DNA of 31,003 nt from assembly GCF_003049735.1 (NCBI RefSeq), contig NZ_PIRM01000006.1, positions 1 to 31,003 on the forward strand. Reading direction: 5' to 3'. A model generated the notes under the pieces. That model was not told the origin of the DNA, searched no databases, and saw only the letters and a program-made list of their open reading frames with translations. The stretch is from Campylobacter concisus. GTDB lineage: Bacteria > Campylobacterota > Campylobacteria > Campylobacterales > Campylobacteraceae. Of this stretch, positions 17,298 to 24,409 are shown piece by piece (positions within the stretch are counted from its first letter, which is position 1; each line of letters opens with the position of its first letter). A program made the translations under genes and the position numbers.

Positions 17298-17472
17298 AAT
17301 TATGTAATAGTTTTCATTTATTTTTTAAAAAATATGCATGTTATTAATAAGACATTTTTATTTTTTATACTCAAAAAAAGTCACTTTTGGTCTGTAATTT
17401 TAAGATATTTGTTTAGATTTCTCATATAAATACGAGCATTAAGTAATTTATAAGTATTTTTATGCTATAAAG

Positions 17473-17487
17473 CCAGGAAAGTCCTGG
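17473..17487. repeat. Short perfect hairpin
   Basis: CCAGGA-AAG-TCCTGG lies in the AT-rich stretch between the WYL remnant and the structured leader. There is no T-run and no assigned role. Confidence 0.35.
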
Positions 17488-17596
17488 TATATCGTGCTTC
17501 TGAAACAAAAATCAACAATTATTGACCGCTTAAACAATTTAGACATCAAAATATCTTATAATACACACAAATTAAAAAATAAAATATTTTAACCAA

Positions 17597-17711
17597 AGGA
17601 GGTTAAGATGATTAAAGCCAGTTAAAAGTAGAAGCTCTATTTTAAGTATTTAAAAGAGAGCTTCTGCGATAGGTTGTTAGCACTCCTATTGTAATCGTTC
17701 TCTACTTTTAA
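17597..17711 (+). promoter_or_regulatory. Structured leader with a five-codon ORF upstream of the mobilisation operon
   Basis: A near-perfect ribosome binding site (AAAGGAGG) precedes ATG at 17608 and the ORF MIKAS then stop (17608-17625). The stop runs directly into a folded region. AGAAGCTCT (17630-17638) pairs with AGAGCTTCT (17657-17665). ATAGG (17669-17673) pairs with CCTAT (17685-17689). An outer TTAAAAGTAGA (17622-17632) pairs with TCTACTTTTAA (17701-17711), enclosing both. The result is a compact three-way junction. A further hairpin (AGACGGC/GCTGTCT) sits near 17791-17808. The layout resembles attenuation or copy-control leaders. It could instead be a DNA-level origin. Confidence 0.5.
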
Positions 17712-17836
17712 ACTACTTAAATAAAAACCTTATCAACAACTACTATATTAAAGCAATGGGCGCACTATAGGTATGCCAATTTGGTGAGACGGCTATTGCT
17801 GTCTTTGTAAAATTTTAAAAGCCATAGGAGGAAAAT

Positions 17837-18139
17837 ATGGCAAGCAAAAATACACTTTTAAATGATTTAAAAACCATTAGAAAGAATAAGAAAAAAGAGG
17901 AGATTAAACAAGTATGTATTGAAGTCTTGTTCCCAGAAAAAGCAACACTCAAAGAATGCAAGTTACTAATCGAAAATCGTTATAGCGTAAAGCTATCAAA
18001 TAAAGAGTTTTTCAAATGGAAGAAAGAATATAAGGCACAAATAACAAATCAATCATCTGATGCAGATCAAATTCCTGAGATTAAAGAAGATAAAAAAGAA
18101 GATGAGGAGCTAAGCAATGGCACTAACAATCAAGAGTAG
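17837..18139 (+). CDS. Small basic protein, first gene of the mobilisation operon
   Basis: This 100-residue protein has a very strong ribosome binding site (AGGAGG). The N-terminal half is Lys-rich and helical. Residues about 40-70 (KATLKECKLLIENRYSVKLSNKEFFKWKKEY) look like a small helix-turn-helix. The tail is acidic. I do not recognise the family. Its position ahead of a coiled-coil membrane protein, an RHH protein and a relaxase suggests an accessory role in mobilisation or its control. Its stop overlaps the next gene by 23 bp. Confidence 0.72.
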   Translation: MASKNTLLNDLKTIRKNKKKEEIKQVCIEVLFPEKATLKECKLLIENRYSVKLSNKEFFKWKKEYKAQITNQSSDADQIPEIKEDKKEDEELSNGTNNQE

Positions 18140-18662
18140 TGATACAGCAGTTGCGGCAAACGCAGTAATTGCTCTACAAGAACATATTGAAATGGGCAAT
18201 AAGGTTAGTGAAAATATTAGAAATAATATTGAACTTTTTAATAAAACCGCGGATAGTTTTAATGGAGATTTTAAAGAAAAAATAGATCTAATAGAGCAAG
18301 TAGGTGCTGAACTTATAAATGTAACAAAAGAGATTCAAAACAACTTTCAAAAAACTCTAAAAAGTGCAGATAAAACTATATTAGAAATTAACTCATCTTT
18401 TAGCTCTTTGATGAAAAAGATAGTATATACATTAATTGCCTTTTTATTTATAGAAGCACTCTTCTTTTTTGGCTACTTGTTTTATGATAGCCATAAGACA
18501 AATGAAACCAAATCTGCACTACAAAATAGGCTAGATAAAGCACTTTATGATGTGTCTAATCTTCAAGGCTTTATTATCCATATTTACAACCAAGATGGTC
18601 AAAAAGCTAGTGAAGATTTTACTAAATGGCTAAATAAAAATGGTGATGGTAATGTTCAGTAG
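18117..18662 (+). CDS. Coiled-coil membrane protein of the mobilisation operon, MobB/MbeB-like in layout
   Basis: This 181-residue protein has a heptad-rich N-terminal part (about 25-100). One membrane helix follows (about 102-124, VYTLIAFLFIEALFFFGYLF), then a short C-terminal domain. GAGGAG is 9 bp upstream of the ATG. Small coiled-coil membrane proteins encoded beside relaxases (MobB, MbeB) link the relaxosome to the coupling protein. That role fits the context but cannot be shown by sequence here. Confidence 0.72.
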   Translation: MALTIKSSDTAVAANAVIALQEHIEMGNKVSENIRNNIELFNKTADSFNGDFKEKIDLIEQVGAELINVTKEIQNNFQKTLKSADKTILEINSSFSSLMKKIVYTLIAFLFIEALFFFGYLFYDSHKTNETKSALQNRLDKALYDVSNLQGFIIHIYNQDGQKASEDFTKWLNKNGDGNVQ

Positions 18663-18799
18663 TAAGCAAATTTTTCTAATAGCAAGACACATACAATGTA
18701 TGACACTTCGTTTTCATACCTTGTATAATCTTGCTCTGCCGAGAGCCACAATGCGAGATATAAGAAGCGTTAAAACGCTTCTTATCGCTAACACATTTT
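18663..18799. other. Candidate origin of transfer (oriT)
   Basis: This gene-free stretch directly before the accessory protein and relaxase holds several inverted repeats. They are CATAC-aat-GTATG near 18690-18702, GCTCT-gccg-AGAGC near 18733-18746, and AAGAAGCGT (18762-18770) with ACGCTTCTT (18775-18783). oriT sites usually sit just upstream of such genes and contain inverted repeats near the nick. The last hairpin could also attenuate transcription. Confidence 0.45.
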
Positions 18800-18814
18800 A
18801 TGAAAGGATATCAT

Positions 18815-19177
18815 ATGTCAAAAAATATCAAGGATAAGGTACTCTCCACAAGGATCACTTCTCAGCAAAATAGCAAATTATCTGATATAGCTAGAGAACT
18901 AAAAATATCAAAATCAGAAATTATTTCCTATCTTATTGATAATGGAATTACAAACTCTGAACCAATAAAAAAGAAAGAGCTATATCCAACAATCATTACA
19001 TATTTTGCTAGACCTTTTAATAACATCAATCAAATAGCAAAGAGACTAAATATAGCTTATAAGACTAGTAGCGATATAGATTTAAAAACGATGCTGCAAA
19101 CACAAGAAGAGTTGTACAAAGTTCAATCAGTGCTAACTGAAATTTTAAGCCTAATAAAGAGTAGCTATGATAGTTAA
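18815..19177 (+). CDS. MobC-like ribbon-helix-helix relaxosome accessory protein
   Basis: This 120-residue protein should bind oriT and recruit the relaxase. The N-terminal segment (LSTRITSQQNSKLSDIARE then ISKSEIISYLIDNGI) is a ribbon-helix-helix domain. The C-terminal half, with FNNINQIAKRLN, is the typical MobC helix pattern. The ATG at 18815 is chosen over the in-frame ATG at 18800 because AAAGGA lies correctly upstream of the later one. Its stop overlaps the relaxase start by 11 bp. Confidence 0.87.
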   Translation: MSKNIKDKVLSTRITSQQNSKLSDIARELKISKSEIISYLIDNGITNSEPIKKKELYPTIITYFARPFNNINQIAKRLNIAYKTSSDIDLKTMLQTQEELYKVQSVLTEILSLIKSSYDS

Positions 19178-21617
19178 GATCTCAAAGGGAGAAAAAGGCA
19201 TAGCTGATTATCTAAAAACTGGCAAGAAAAGAGATTCAAAGCTAACTAGAGATGAAAAAGATGATAGATTGCCACTGGCTGGAAATTTAGATCTTATCGA
19301 GATGTCTGAAAAGCACCAGAGCAAGAAAAAGAATAAGAAACATAACTACTATCATGTATCCTTGTCATTTACTTCAGAGGAGTGGAACAAACTATATGAA
19401 AGTGGCAATATAGATGAGCTTATAATAGACTTTCTCAGGCTCACTTTCCCAAATCACGACATAGATGAGCTACTTTTTTATGCTGAAGCTCATCTGCCTA
19501 TAATAAAAGAAGAGCCATATATTCCTCGCCCAGAAGGGGCACTAGAAAATAGAACATTAAACAAGAAACACAAAAATGGCGAACCACTAAAAAGAGAACC
19601 TCATGTTCATCTAATAGTCTCTTTTGAAAATATGAAATTTACCCATAGTGTAAAAACCGGTGGAGTTATATATACAAAAGGTGCAGCCAAGCAACAAGTA
19701 AAAGCTGTTATGGCTAAATCAGCAGAAAAATTTAAAAGAGTGGTTAATGACATCTTATCTAACAAGTATGGTCTAAATAATATAGAGCCTTTAGGTATGG
19801 ATGAAGACCAACTAAATAAACAATATGAAAGCTTTAAAAGTGCAGCACAAAAGGTTAAAAAAGGCAAAGAAAAAGATATACAGATGAAGATAGAAACAAA
19901 TGTAGTGATCGAGCCAAAAGCTAATACAAAAGAGCAGGATATAAGTGTTGAAGAGCTGCTAGCTGATGCTAGAAATTCTACAGCTGATTATCTATTAAGA
20001 ATGATAGAAGAAGATGAGAGTTTCAAAAAAGACTATTATGATAGAGCAAAGAGACTTAATGCGGTGGATATAAGGGAATTTTTGCCTATGATCAATGCAA
20101 AATTTAACATCACCGCAAAACCTGAAATGGTAAATGACAAATACAAAGTAAGAGTGGATGGTTTTAATGGAACTTATAATCTAACTGATCTAATGTGTAA
20201 GATAGTCTACAATGGCAGAAAAGGAGCGTTGTTTTACGTAGTTAATGAGCTAGAGCAAATGCTTATAGAGCTTCAAGCTAATAAAAATGAGCCAAAGATA
20301 ACATTAAGTGTAAGTAGTGACTTTGGCACGCCAAATAAAGACCCAAAAACTCAAGTGTTAAATAGCTGGGAAACGATACAAATAGAGCCATACAATCTAA
20401 AATCAATACTTAAAAACTATTCAGCTATATCAGTGGCAGGTTTTAAAGATAAAGGCAAAGAAGATAGCAGTATTGATGGCATAACTCCTACACTTATATA
20501 TGATATAGATAACTCTAAATTTACTGCAAATGATGCTCAAAATTTACTGCAAAGCAAAGAGATAAAAGGCTTCATATACCCAACCACCTATCAAGCACCG
20601 GATACAAAAGTGGAGAAATTTAAACTCATCATACCCACAACAAGAGCTCCAAGCTTAAATGAATATGATGAATACATAAAAGAGATAACAAGAGAGCTTG
20701 GGCTATATAACATAGTAAATAACCAGAGCCTACATCCTAGTAAATTTCACTACACTCCAGTGCCAGGATCTGAAGTTATAAGCATTAGTGGAAAAACTTT
20801 TGATAATAAAAGAGCCATTGAAGATGTTGGCTTAAAAACAGATATTAATAATATGGATATTAAAGCCATATATGAAGTTTTACAAAATCTAAGAATATAT
20901 GAGCTTAGACATGAACCAAAAGATACCAACTCGCATATTAAAAGAGCAAGCTACCAAGCTATATCATCAAAGATTTCTATAAAAGAGCTAATAGAATACT
21001 TTGATGAGAGCACTATGGTTAAAAAATATAAAGATTATCAAATACTTTCTGGCAAGAGTGGCAGATATCTTTACTTGCCAGAAGAAAACACAGCCTATTC
21101 TTTTAGCCAAAATAGACACTATACTCCATATATCTACATTAGAGATAAATTTTATGAAGCAGCCGGAAAGATAAGAACTGGGCTTTTTAATGATGATGTC
21201 ATTAAAAAGATAGGACTTAAACAAAATGAATATAAAGGATTCGTAAAAGGTATCGATGAACATCTAGATATAAATAGATACTATTTAGCTTTTATAAATA
21301 GAACTGAAAACTTTAAAAAATACCTACCAGATATAGTTAAGGTTAACTATCAAGGCCTAATTTATAATATAAAAACCTATATGAAAGATTGGCAAGATAT
21401 GCAAGGTTTTAATAAGCTAAAGGGGCGTTATAAAACAGATAATATCTATCTAAATTGTGATCATATATCATTTGGCTCACTAAAAATAACAAAGCAAGAG
21501 TTGTACGATCAAGGACTTGATAGTAACTTTGGGATAGAGCAAACAAAACAACCATCAAATATAATAGAGACCAAAGAACAGAATATAAAGTCAGGATATG
21601 ATAGTTTGAGGAGGTAG
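19167..21617 (+). CDS. Relaxase fused to a primase-like domain
   Basis: This 816-residue protein probably nicks oriT and also primes synthesis of the transferred strand. The N-terminal relaxase domain has the HUH pair H146-V-H148 in REPHVHLIVSF, with H109 in YAEAHLP as the likely third metal ligand. A Tyr pair lies at 61-62. The start IVKISKGEKGIADYL is typical of MobP-like relaxases. About residues 440-560 resemble archaeo-eukaryotic-type primases of mobile elements: acidic LIYDIDN, then KFKLIIPTTRAPSLNEYDEY, then HPSKFHYTP. This is comparable in concept to the MobA-RepB' fusion of IncQ plasmids. The C-terminus is of unknown function. It is unrelated to the relaxase at 6422. Confidence 0.85.
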   Translation: MIVKISKGEKGIADYLKTGKKRDSKLTRDEKDDRLPLAGNLDLIEMSEKHQSKKKNKKHNYYHVSLSFTSEEWNKLYESGNIDELIIDFLRLTFPNHDIDELLFYAEAHLPIIKEEPYIPRPEGALENRTLNKKHKNGEPLKREPHVHLIVSFENMKFTHSVKTGGVIYTKGAAKQQVKAVMAKSAEKFKRVVNDILSNKYGLNNIEPLGMDEDQLNKQYESFKSAAQKVKKGKEKDIQMKIETNVVIEPKANTKEQDISVEELLADARNSTADYLLRMIEEDESFKKDYYDRAKRLNAVDIREFLPMINAKFNITAKPEMVNDKYKVRVDGFNGTYNLTDLMCKIVYNGRKGALFYVVNELEQMLIELQANKNEPKITLSVSSDFGTPNKDPKTQVLNSWETIQIEPYNLKSILKNYSAISVAGFKDKGKEDSSIDGITPTLIYDIDNSKFTANDAQNLLQSKEIKGFIYPTTYQAPDTKVEKFKLIIPTTRAPSLNEYDEYIKEITRELGLYNIVNNQSLHPSKFHYTPVPGSEVISISGKTFDNKRAIEDVGLKTDINNMDIKAIYEVLQNLRIYELRHEPKDTNSHIKRASYQAISSKISIKELIEYFDESTMVKKYKDYQILSGKSGRYLYLPEENTAYSFSQNRHYTPYIYIRDKFYEAAGKIRTGLFNDDVIKKIGLKQNEYKGFVKGIDEHLDINRYYLAFINRTENFKKYLPDIVKVNYQGLIYNIKTYMKDWQDMQGFNKLKGRYKTDNIYLNCDHISFGSLKITKQELYDQGLDSNFGIEQTKQPSNIIETKEQNIKSGYDSLRR

Positions 21618-21669
21618 ATGGTATAAAACAATGAAAATCCATAATATAAAGTACAATATGATTAAATAA

Positions 21670-21786
21670 TGGATAATATTGTTAAATTATATAATTAATT
21701 GTTTTGGCTCAAATTGCGTATATTATCTTAAGTGCTTTAAACAATACATAAAAAATGATTTAAAAGAAGTAATTTTAAAAATTTAA
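21670..21786 (+). pseudogene. 3' remnant of a WYL-domain regulator (copy C)
   Basis: An open frame without a start codon runs to a stop at 21784-21786. It reads LLNYIINCFGSNCVYYLK followed by CFKQYIKNDLKEVILKI. The FGSxC..VL....F..YIKNDLKEV pattern matches the C-terminal extension of WYL-domain regulators. The stop lies 4 bp before the operator at 21791. This is the same arrangement as at 27307, where the WYL remnant runs into the identical operator. It is short, so the family call rests on pattern and position. Confidence 0.5.
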
Positions 21787-21790
21787 AAAG

Positions 21791-21822
21791 TGACATAACC
21801 TGTCATTCCTTTATGGTATTAT
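21791..21822 (+). promoter_or_regulatory. Operator and extended -10 promoter of the ISG12-like operon
   Basis: TGACATAACCTGTCATT at 21791-21807 contains the inverted repeat TGACA-N5-TGTCA. It is followed 9 bp later by TATTAT (21817-21822) with TG one base before it. The operator occupies the -35 position, so a bound repressor would block RNA polymerase. The same 15-bp sequence and the same 9-bp spacing occur upstream of ravA. Confidence 0.75.
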
Positions 21823-21864
21823 TAACGAATTAAAGAAATTATTTTCAAGCAAAAAGGATTAGAA

Positions 21865-22356
21865 ATGACACAAGAAGAAATTATAGAAGAAAAAGAAAGA
21901 GCGGAAAAAGAGGTTCAAGAAGCCGTAAAAAAGCTTAACGACGACGCTCCTACGATGACCGAAGGTCTGTCGGCTCTTATCGGTTCGGGAGTAGGAGCCG
22001 CAGGTTCTTTTGCCGCGCTAGGCGCATTAGGTGCGGTAAGCGGATACTCGGCTGCCGGAATTACTTCGGGGTTAGCTGCCGCAGGCTCAATCGTGGGAGG
22101 CGGTATGGTTGCTGGTATCGGCGTTTTGACAATGCCCATCGCGGCTATCGGAGTGGGAGCGTATGCCGTAGCAAAAAAACGAAAAAATGCTAAAATAGCT
22201 GCCGCGGTAGCTACCGCTATTAAAAAGATATATTCCGTTCAAGAGAGACTTATGCAAAATGCAGAGTACTTCAAGGAAGAGCTAGCGGGTATTAAGGCTA
22301 CTCTCGACATCATCGATGGAAACGCTAAAAAAGGCAAAATCGAATACAATCTATAA
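21865..22356 (+). CDS. Glycine-zipper membrane protein resembling the ISG12/IFI6 family
   Basis: This 163-residue protein has a charged helical N-terminus (1-30). A long Gly/Ala-rich hydrophobic region follows (about 34-103), then a basic linker and an amphipathic helix. The core GYSAAGITSGLAAAGSIVGG followed by GMVAG resembles the repeat of ISG12/IFI6/IFI27 proteins (GFTAAGIAS...GGGVASG). Those are interferon-induced membrane proteins in animals, with scattered bacterial relatives. The GxxxG spacing suggests assembly in membranes. The ribosome binding site is AAGGA. It is first in a two-gene operon under a WYL-type operator and beside CBASS and RavA-ViaA. Base composition is richer in CpG than its neighbours, a sign of recent transfer. 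The family call is a pattern match, not proof. Confidence 0.8.
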   Translation: MTQEEIIEEKERAEKEVQEAVKKLNDDAPTMTEGLSALIGSGVGAAGSFAALGALGAVSGYSAAGITSGLAAAGSIVGGGMVAGIGVLTMPIAAIGVGAYAVAKKRKNAKIAAAVATAIKKIYSVQERLMQNAEYFKEELAGIKATLDIIDGNAKKGKIEYNL

Positions 22357-22363
22357 ACGCTGT

Positions 22364-22384
22364 GCCCTAGGGTGCTAGGGCTTT
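22364..22384 (+). terminator. Hairpin with short T-run between the two operon genes
   Basis: GCCCTAG (22364-22370) and CTAGGGC (22375-22381) form a 7-bp stem with a 4-nt loop, followed by TTT. It may act as a partial terminator that lowers expression of the second gene. The T-run is too short for a full stop. Confidence 0.5.
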
Positions 22385-22409
22385 CCCGTAGCAAAGCAAA
22401 AGGAAGCTT

Positions 22410-23801
22410 ATGCCAAAAAACGAATACGAAAACGAATTTAAAGGGATTAAACTACTACAAGACGGTTCTGAAGAAATTCAAGAATCCCACGTCGAAATAA
22501 AAAACTCAATCGATGAAATAAAAGCTAGGCTGTTAAAAATATCGCAAGAAAAAATGGGTCGCGACGTAACGCAAAGCGACGAACATAAAATCCTAAAAGA
22601 GCAGATTTTGCAAGAAAGTACTCAAAGGACAGCCTTGCGTGAAGTTAGTATCGAAGAAATTTACGCCGAAGCTAGAGATAAATACCGCGAGGATATAACC
22701 CTAGACGATATTTTAAGTATCGAGGACAAGAAAGAAGTAAGCTATTTGATCGATAAGCATATTTCCGATTTTAACCGAAAATATGGTCTCGACTTATGGG
22801 ATTACGCTATCGCCGGGAGTTGCGGATTGTTTGCATCTATGCTTGACATCCTATGCGTATCGGCTCCGCTGTCTCCGACTACGTCATACGATGAAAAAGT
22901 CGACGGTATTTTTAACCGATGGGTTCAAGAAGCCTTTAATAAGTTTTTGACGCCTGAAATAAGCGAGCAACTATCAAAGGCTAATAAGATAGGCTCGGCG
23001 GATGTATCTACCATAATAAATATATTAAATGCGCCGCCAAAGCTAATAAACCCCTATAATCATAGGTTAAAGGAGCTATCTCACGATCCTATTCTAGGGC
23101 TATTTTTCGGCGTGTTTGATATGATGAGAGGGAAGGTTACGATAGCAAGCGGAGGAGCGATAACCTCTTACGATACGACTGTTTTACCTGTCAAAGGTAG
23201 TATTTTAGACAATCTTAGTAAAATGCTTGGACATCTATTGTCGGATGTAAATGCGCCTTCCGCCGCGGGTAATCGAGGTATGGGTCTGCCTGCGCCTTTT
23301 ATGGGACTTTTACAAATGTTTGACAACGTTAATATCGGAAACATAAACGTCGGCAAGACTGTAGAGTATATGTACGTAAAGGGTTACGATTTTAGGCAAT
23401 TCGTCGCTACTAGCATACCCGTAGCTATCATGGAAGTTCTTTTAAGGGTATTTTATATCGTTAAACAAATGAAGGTGTATAATTCGAGCTTTCAGGACGC
23501 TTTTATGGATACGCTACCTTTAAATTTAAACCCTAAATTCCGAATGATACTTGCCTTAGCCTACGGCACGTTTGCGGGCGTTAATGCAGGCAAGGTTTAC
23601 GTAACGAAGGATATTTTAAACGCAAACTATGCAGCATGGATGGGCTTTGTGTGGAATACATTCTTTGCTCTAAAATGGGCTCTTTTGGATAAACACTTAA
23701 AATTGTGGAGCGAGCTAGAAAAAAAACAAATCGATGAAATAGAAGCAACGGTAGCTAAACTAGATGTTCTACAAAACCGAGCCGAATTTTTAAATATTTA
23801 A
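22410..23801 (+). CDS. Multi-pass membrane protein of an uncharacterised family, partner of the ISG12-like protein
   Basis: This 463-residue protein starts with a charged, coiled-coil-like region (1-125). Hydrophobic segments follow at about 131-150, 331-352, 379-396 and 407-427. Between them lies a conserved-looking block: HRLKELSHDPILGLFFG (218-234), LGHLLSDV (273-280), GLPAPF (292-297) and GYDFR (325-329). I recall similar blocks in uncharacterised proteins of Firmicutes and Bacteroidota, but know no function. The ribosome binding site is AAAGGAAG. It shares the CpG-rich codon style of the preceding gene, so the two arrived together. A joint role at the inner membrane is likely. Confidence 0.85.
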   Translation: MPKNEYENEFKGIKLLQDGSEEIQESHVEIKNSIDEIKARLLKISQEKMGRDVTQSDEHKILKEQILQESTQRTALREVSIEEIYAEARDKYREDITLDDILSIEDKKEVSYLIDKHISDFNRKYGLDLWDYAIAGSCGLFASMLDILCVSAPLSPTTSYDEKVDGIFNRWVQEAFNKFLTPEISEQLSKANKIGSADVSTIINILNAPPKLINPYNHRLKELSHDPILGLFFGVFDMMRGKVTIASGGAITSYDTTVLPVKGSILDNLSKMLGHLLSDVNAPSAAGNRGMGLPAPFMGLLQMFDNVNIGNINVGKTVEYMYVKGYDFRQFVATSIPVAIMEVLLRVFYIVKQMKVYNSSFQDAFMDTLPLNLNPKFRMILALAYGTFAGVNAGKVYVTKDILNANYAAWMGFVWNTFFALKWALLDKHLKLWSELEKKQIDEIEATVAKLDVLQNRAEFLNI

Positions 23802-24199
23802 GGTTGTATATAAAGCTAGGATAGGTTGCTTGATTATGAGATGGAGATAGCTTTATGTATAAGCACTATCAAGAAGTTCGTTATACATTGTCTATTAGTG
23901 GTTACGATTGAAGTAAAGGTACATTAAATATACATATTAACAAGATCGAAAGAAAATAACCCTCAAACTCAAGACAATCTGCTCTACTGATATTATAGTT
24001 TTAGCTAAATTGGCTTTTGATGTTAAACTAGGTATCCTAAAAGCGTTGTAAAAATAGTATATTCAACTATGTAAAAGCTCAAGCTTGGCCAAAAAACAAA
24101 CCTAAGTCCATTTTTTACTCTAAATAGTGCTTTTTAAGGCTTCATATTTTTTCTACAGATTCAATATAGGAACCAAAAATAAGGAATTTGAGTGAAAAT
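23802..24199. other. Gene-free stretch with eroded coding-like segments
   Basis: No intact gene is seen. Short open runs occur, such as plus-strand MYKHYQEVRYTLSISGYD (from 23854) before a stop. They look like decayed coding DNA but match nothing I recognise. It lies between two convergent operons. Confidence 0.4.
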
Positions 24200-24409
24200 C
24201 TATCTACTGCCTGCTTTTTTCAATAAAGAACAAACATCTTGCATATATTTTTTAGCGTTTGCATCAAGAGATGCTATCAAAACGTCAGCTTCGTTTAATT
24301 TACATCTCAAGGATAAACTAAATTAAAAGAATCACTTCTAGCCTTAGTATCTTACCATAGCAATATTGATGTTTATATCGCCTGTGTTTTGATTATCAAA
24401 TTTGTGCAT
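24200..24409 (-). pseudogene. Decayed third gene of the ravA-viaA operon
   Basis: An ATG at 24409 overlaps the viaA stop as TAATG, the classic coupling arrangement. The frame is open for 21 codons (start MHKFDNQNTG, end NIAMVRY), then meets several stops. Another frame reads TKARSDSFNLVYP. The original frame reopens as KLNEADVLIASLDANAKKYM and further to a TAG at 24200-24202. The pieces fit one ancestral gene of about 70 codons or more, broken by frameshifts. I cannot name the family. Confidence 0.55.

Noticed and set aside
24200..24303. Relic of a histidyl-tRNA synthetase anticodon domain or a nucleoside deoxyribosyltransferase
   Set aside because: ADVLIASLD fits both loosely and the fragment is too short to decide. 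The operon context gives no support.
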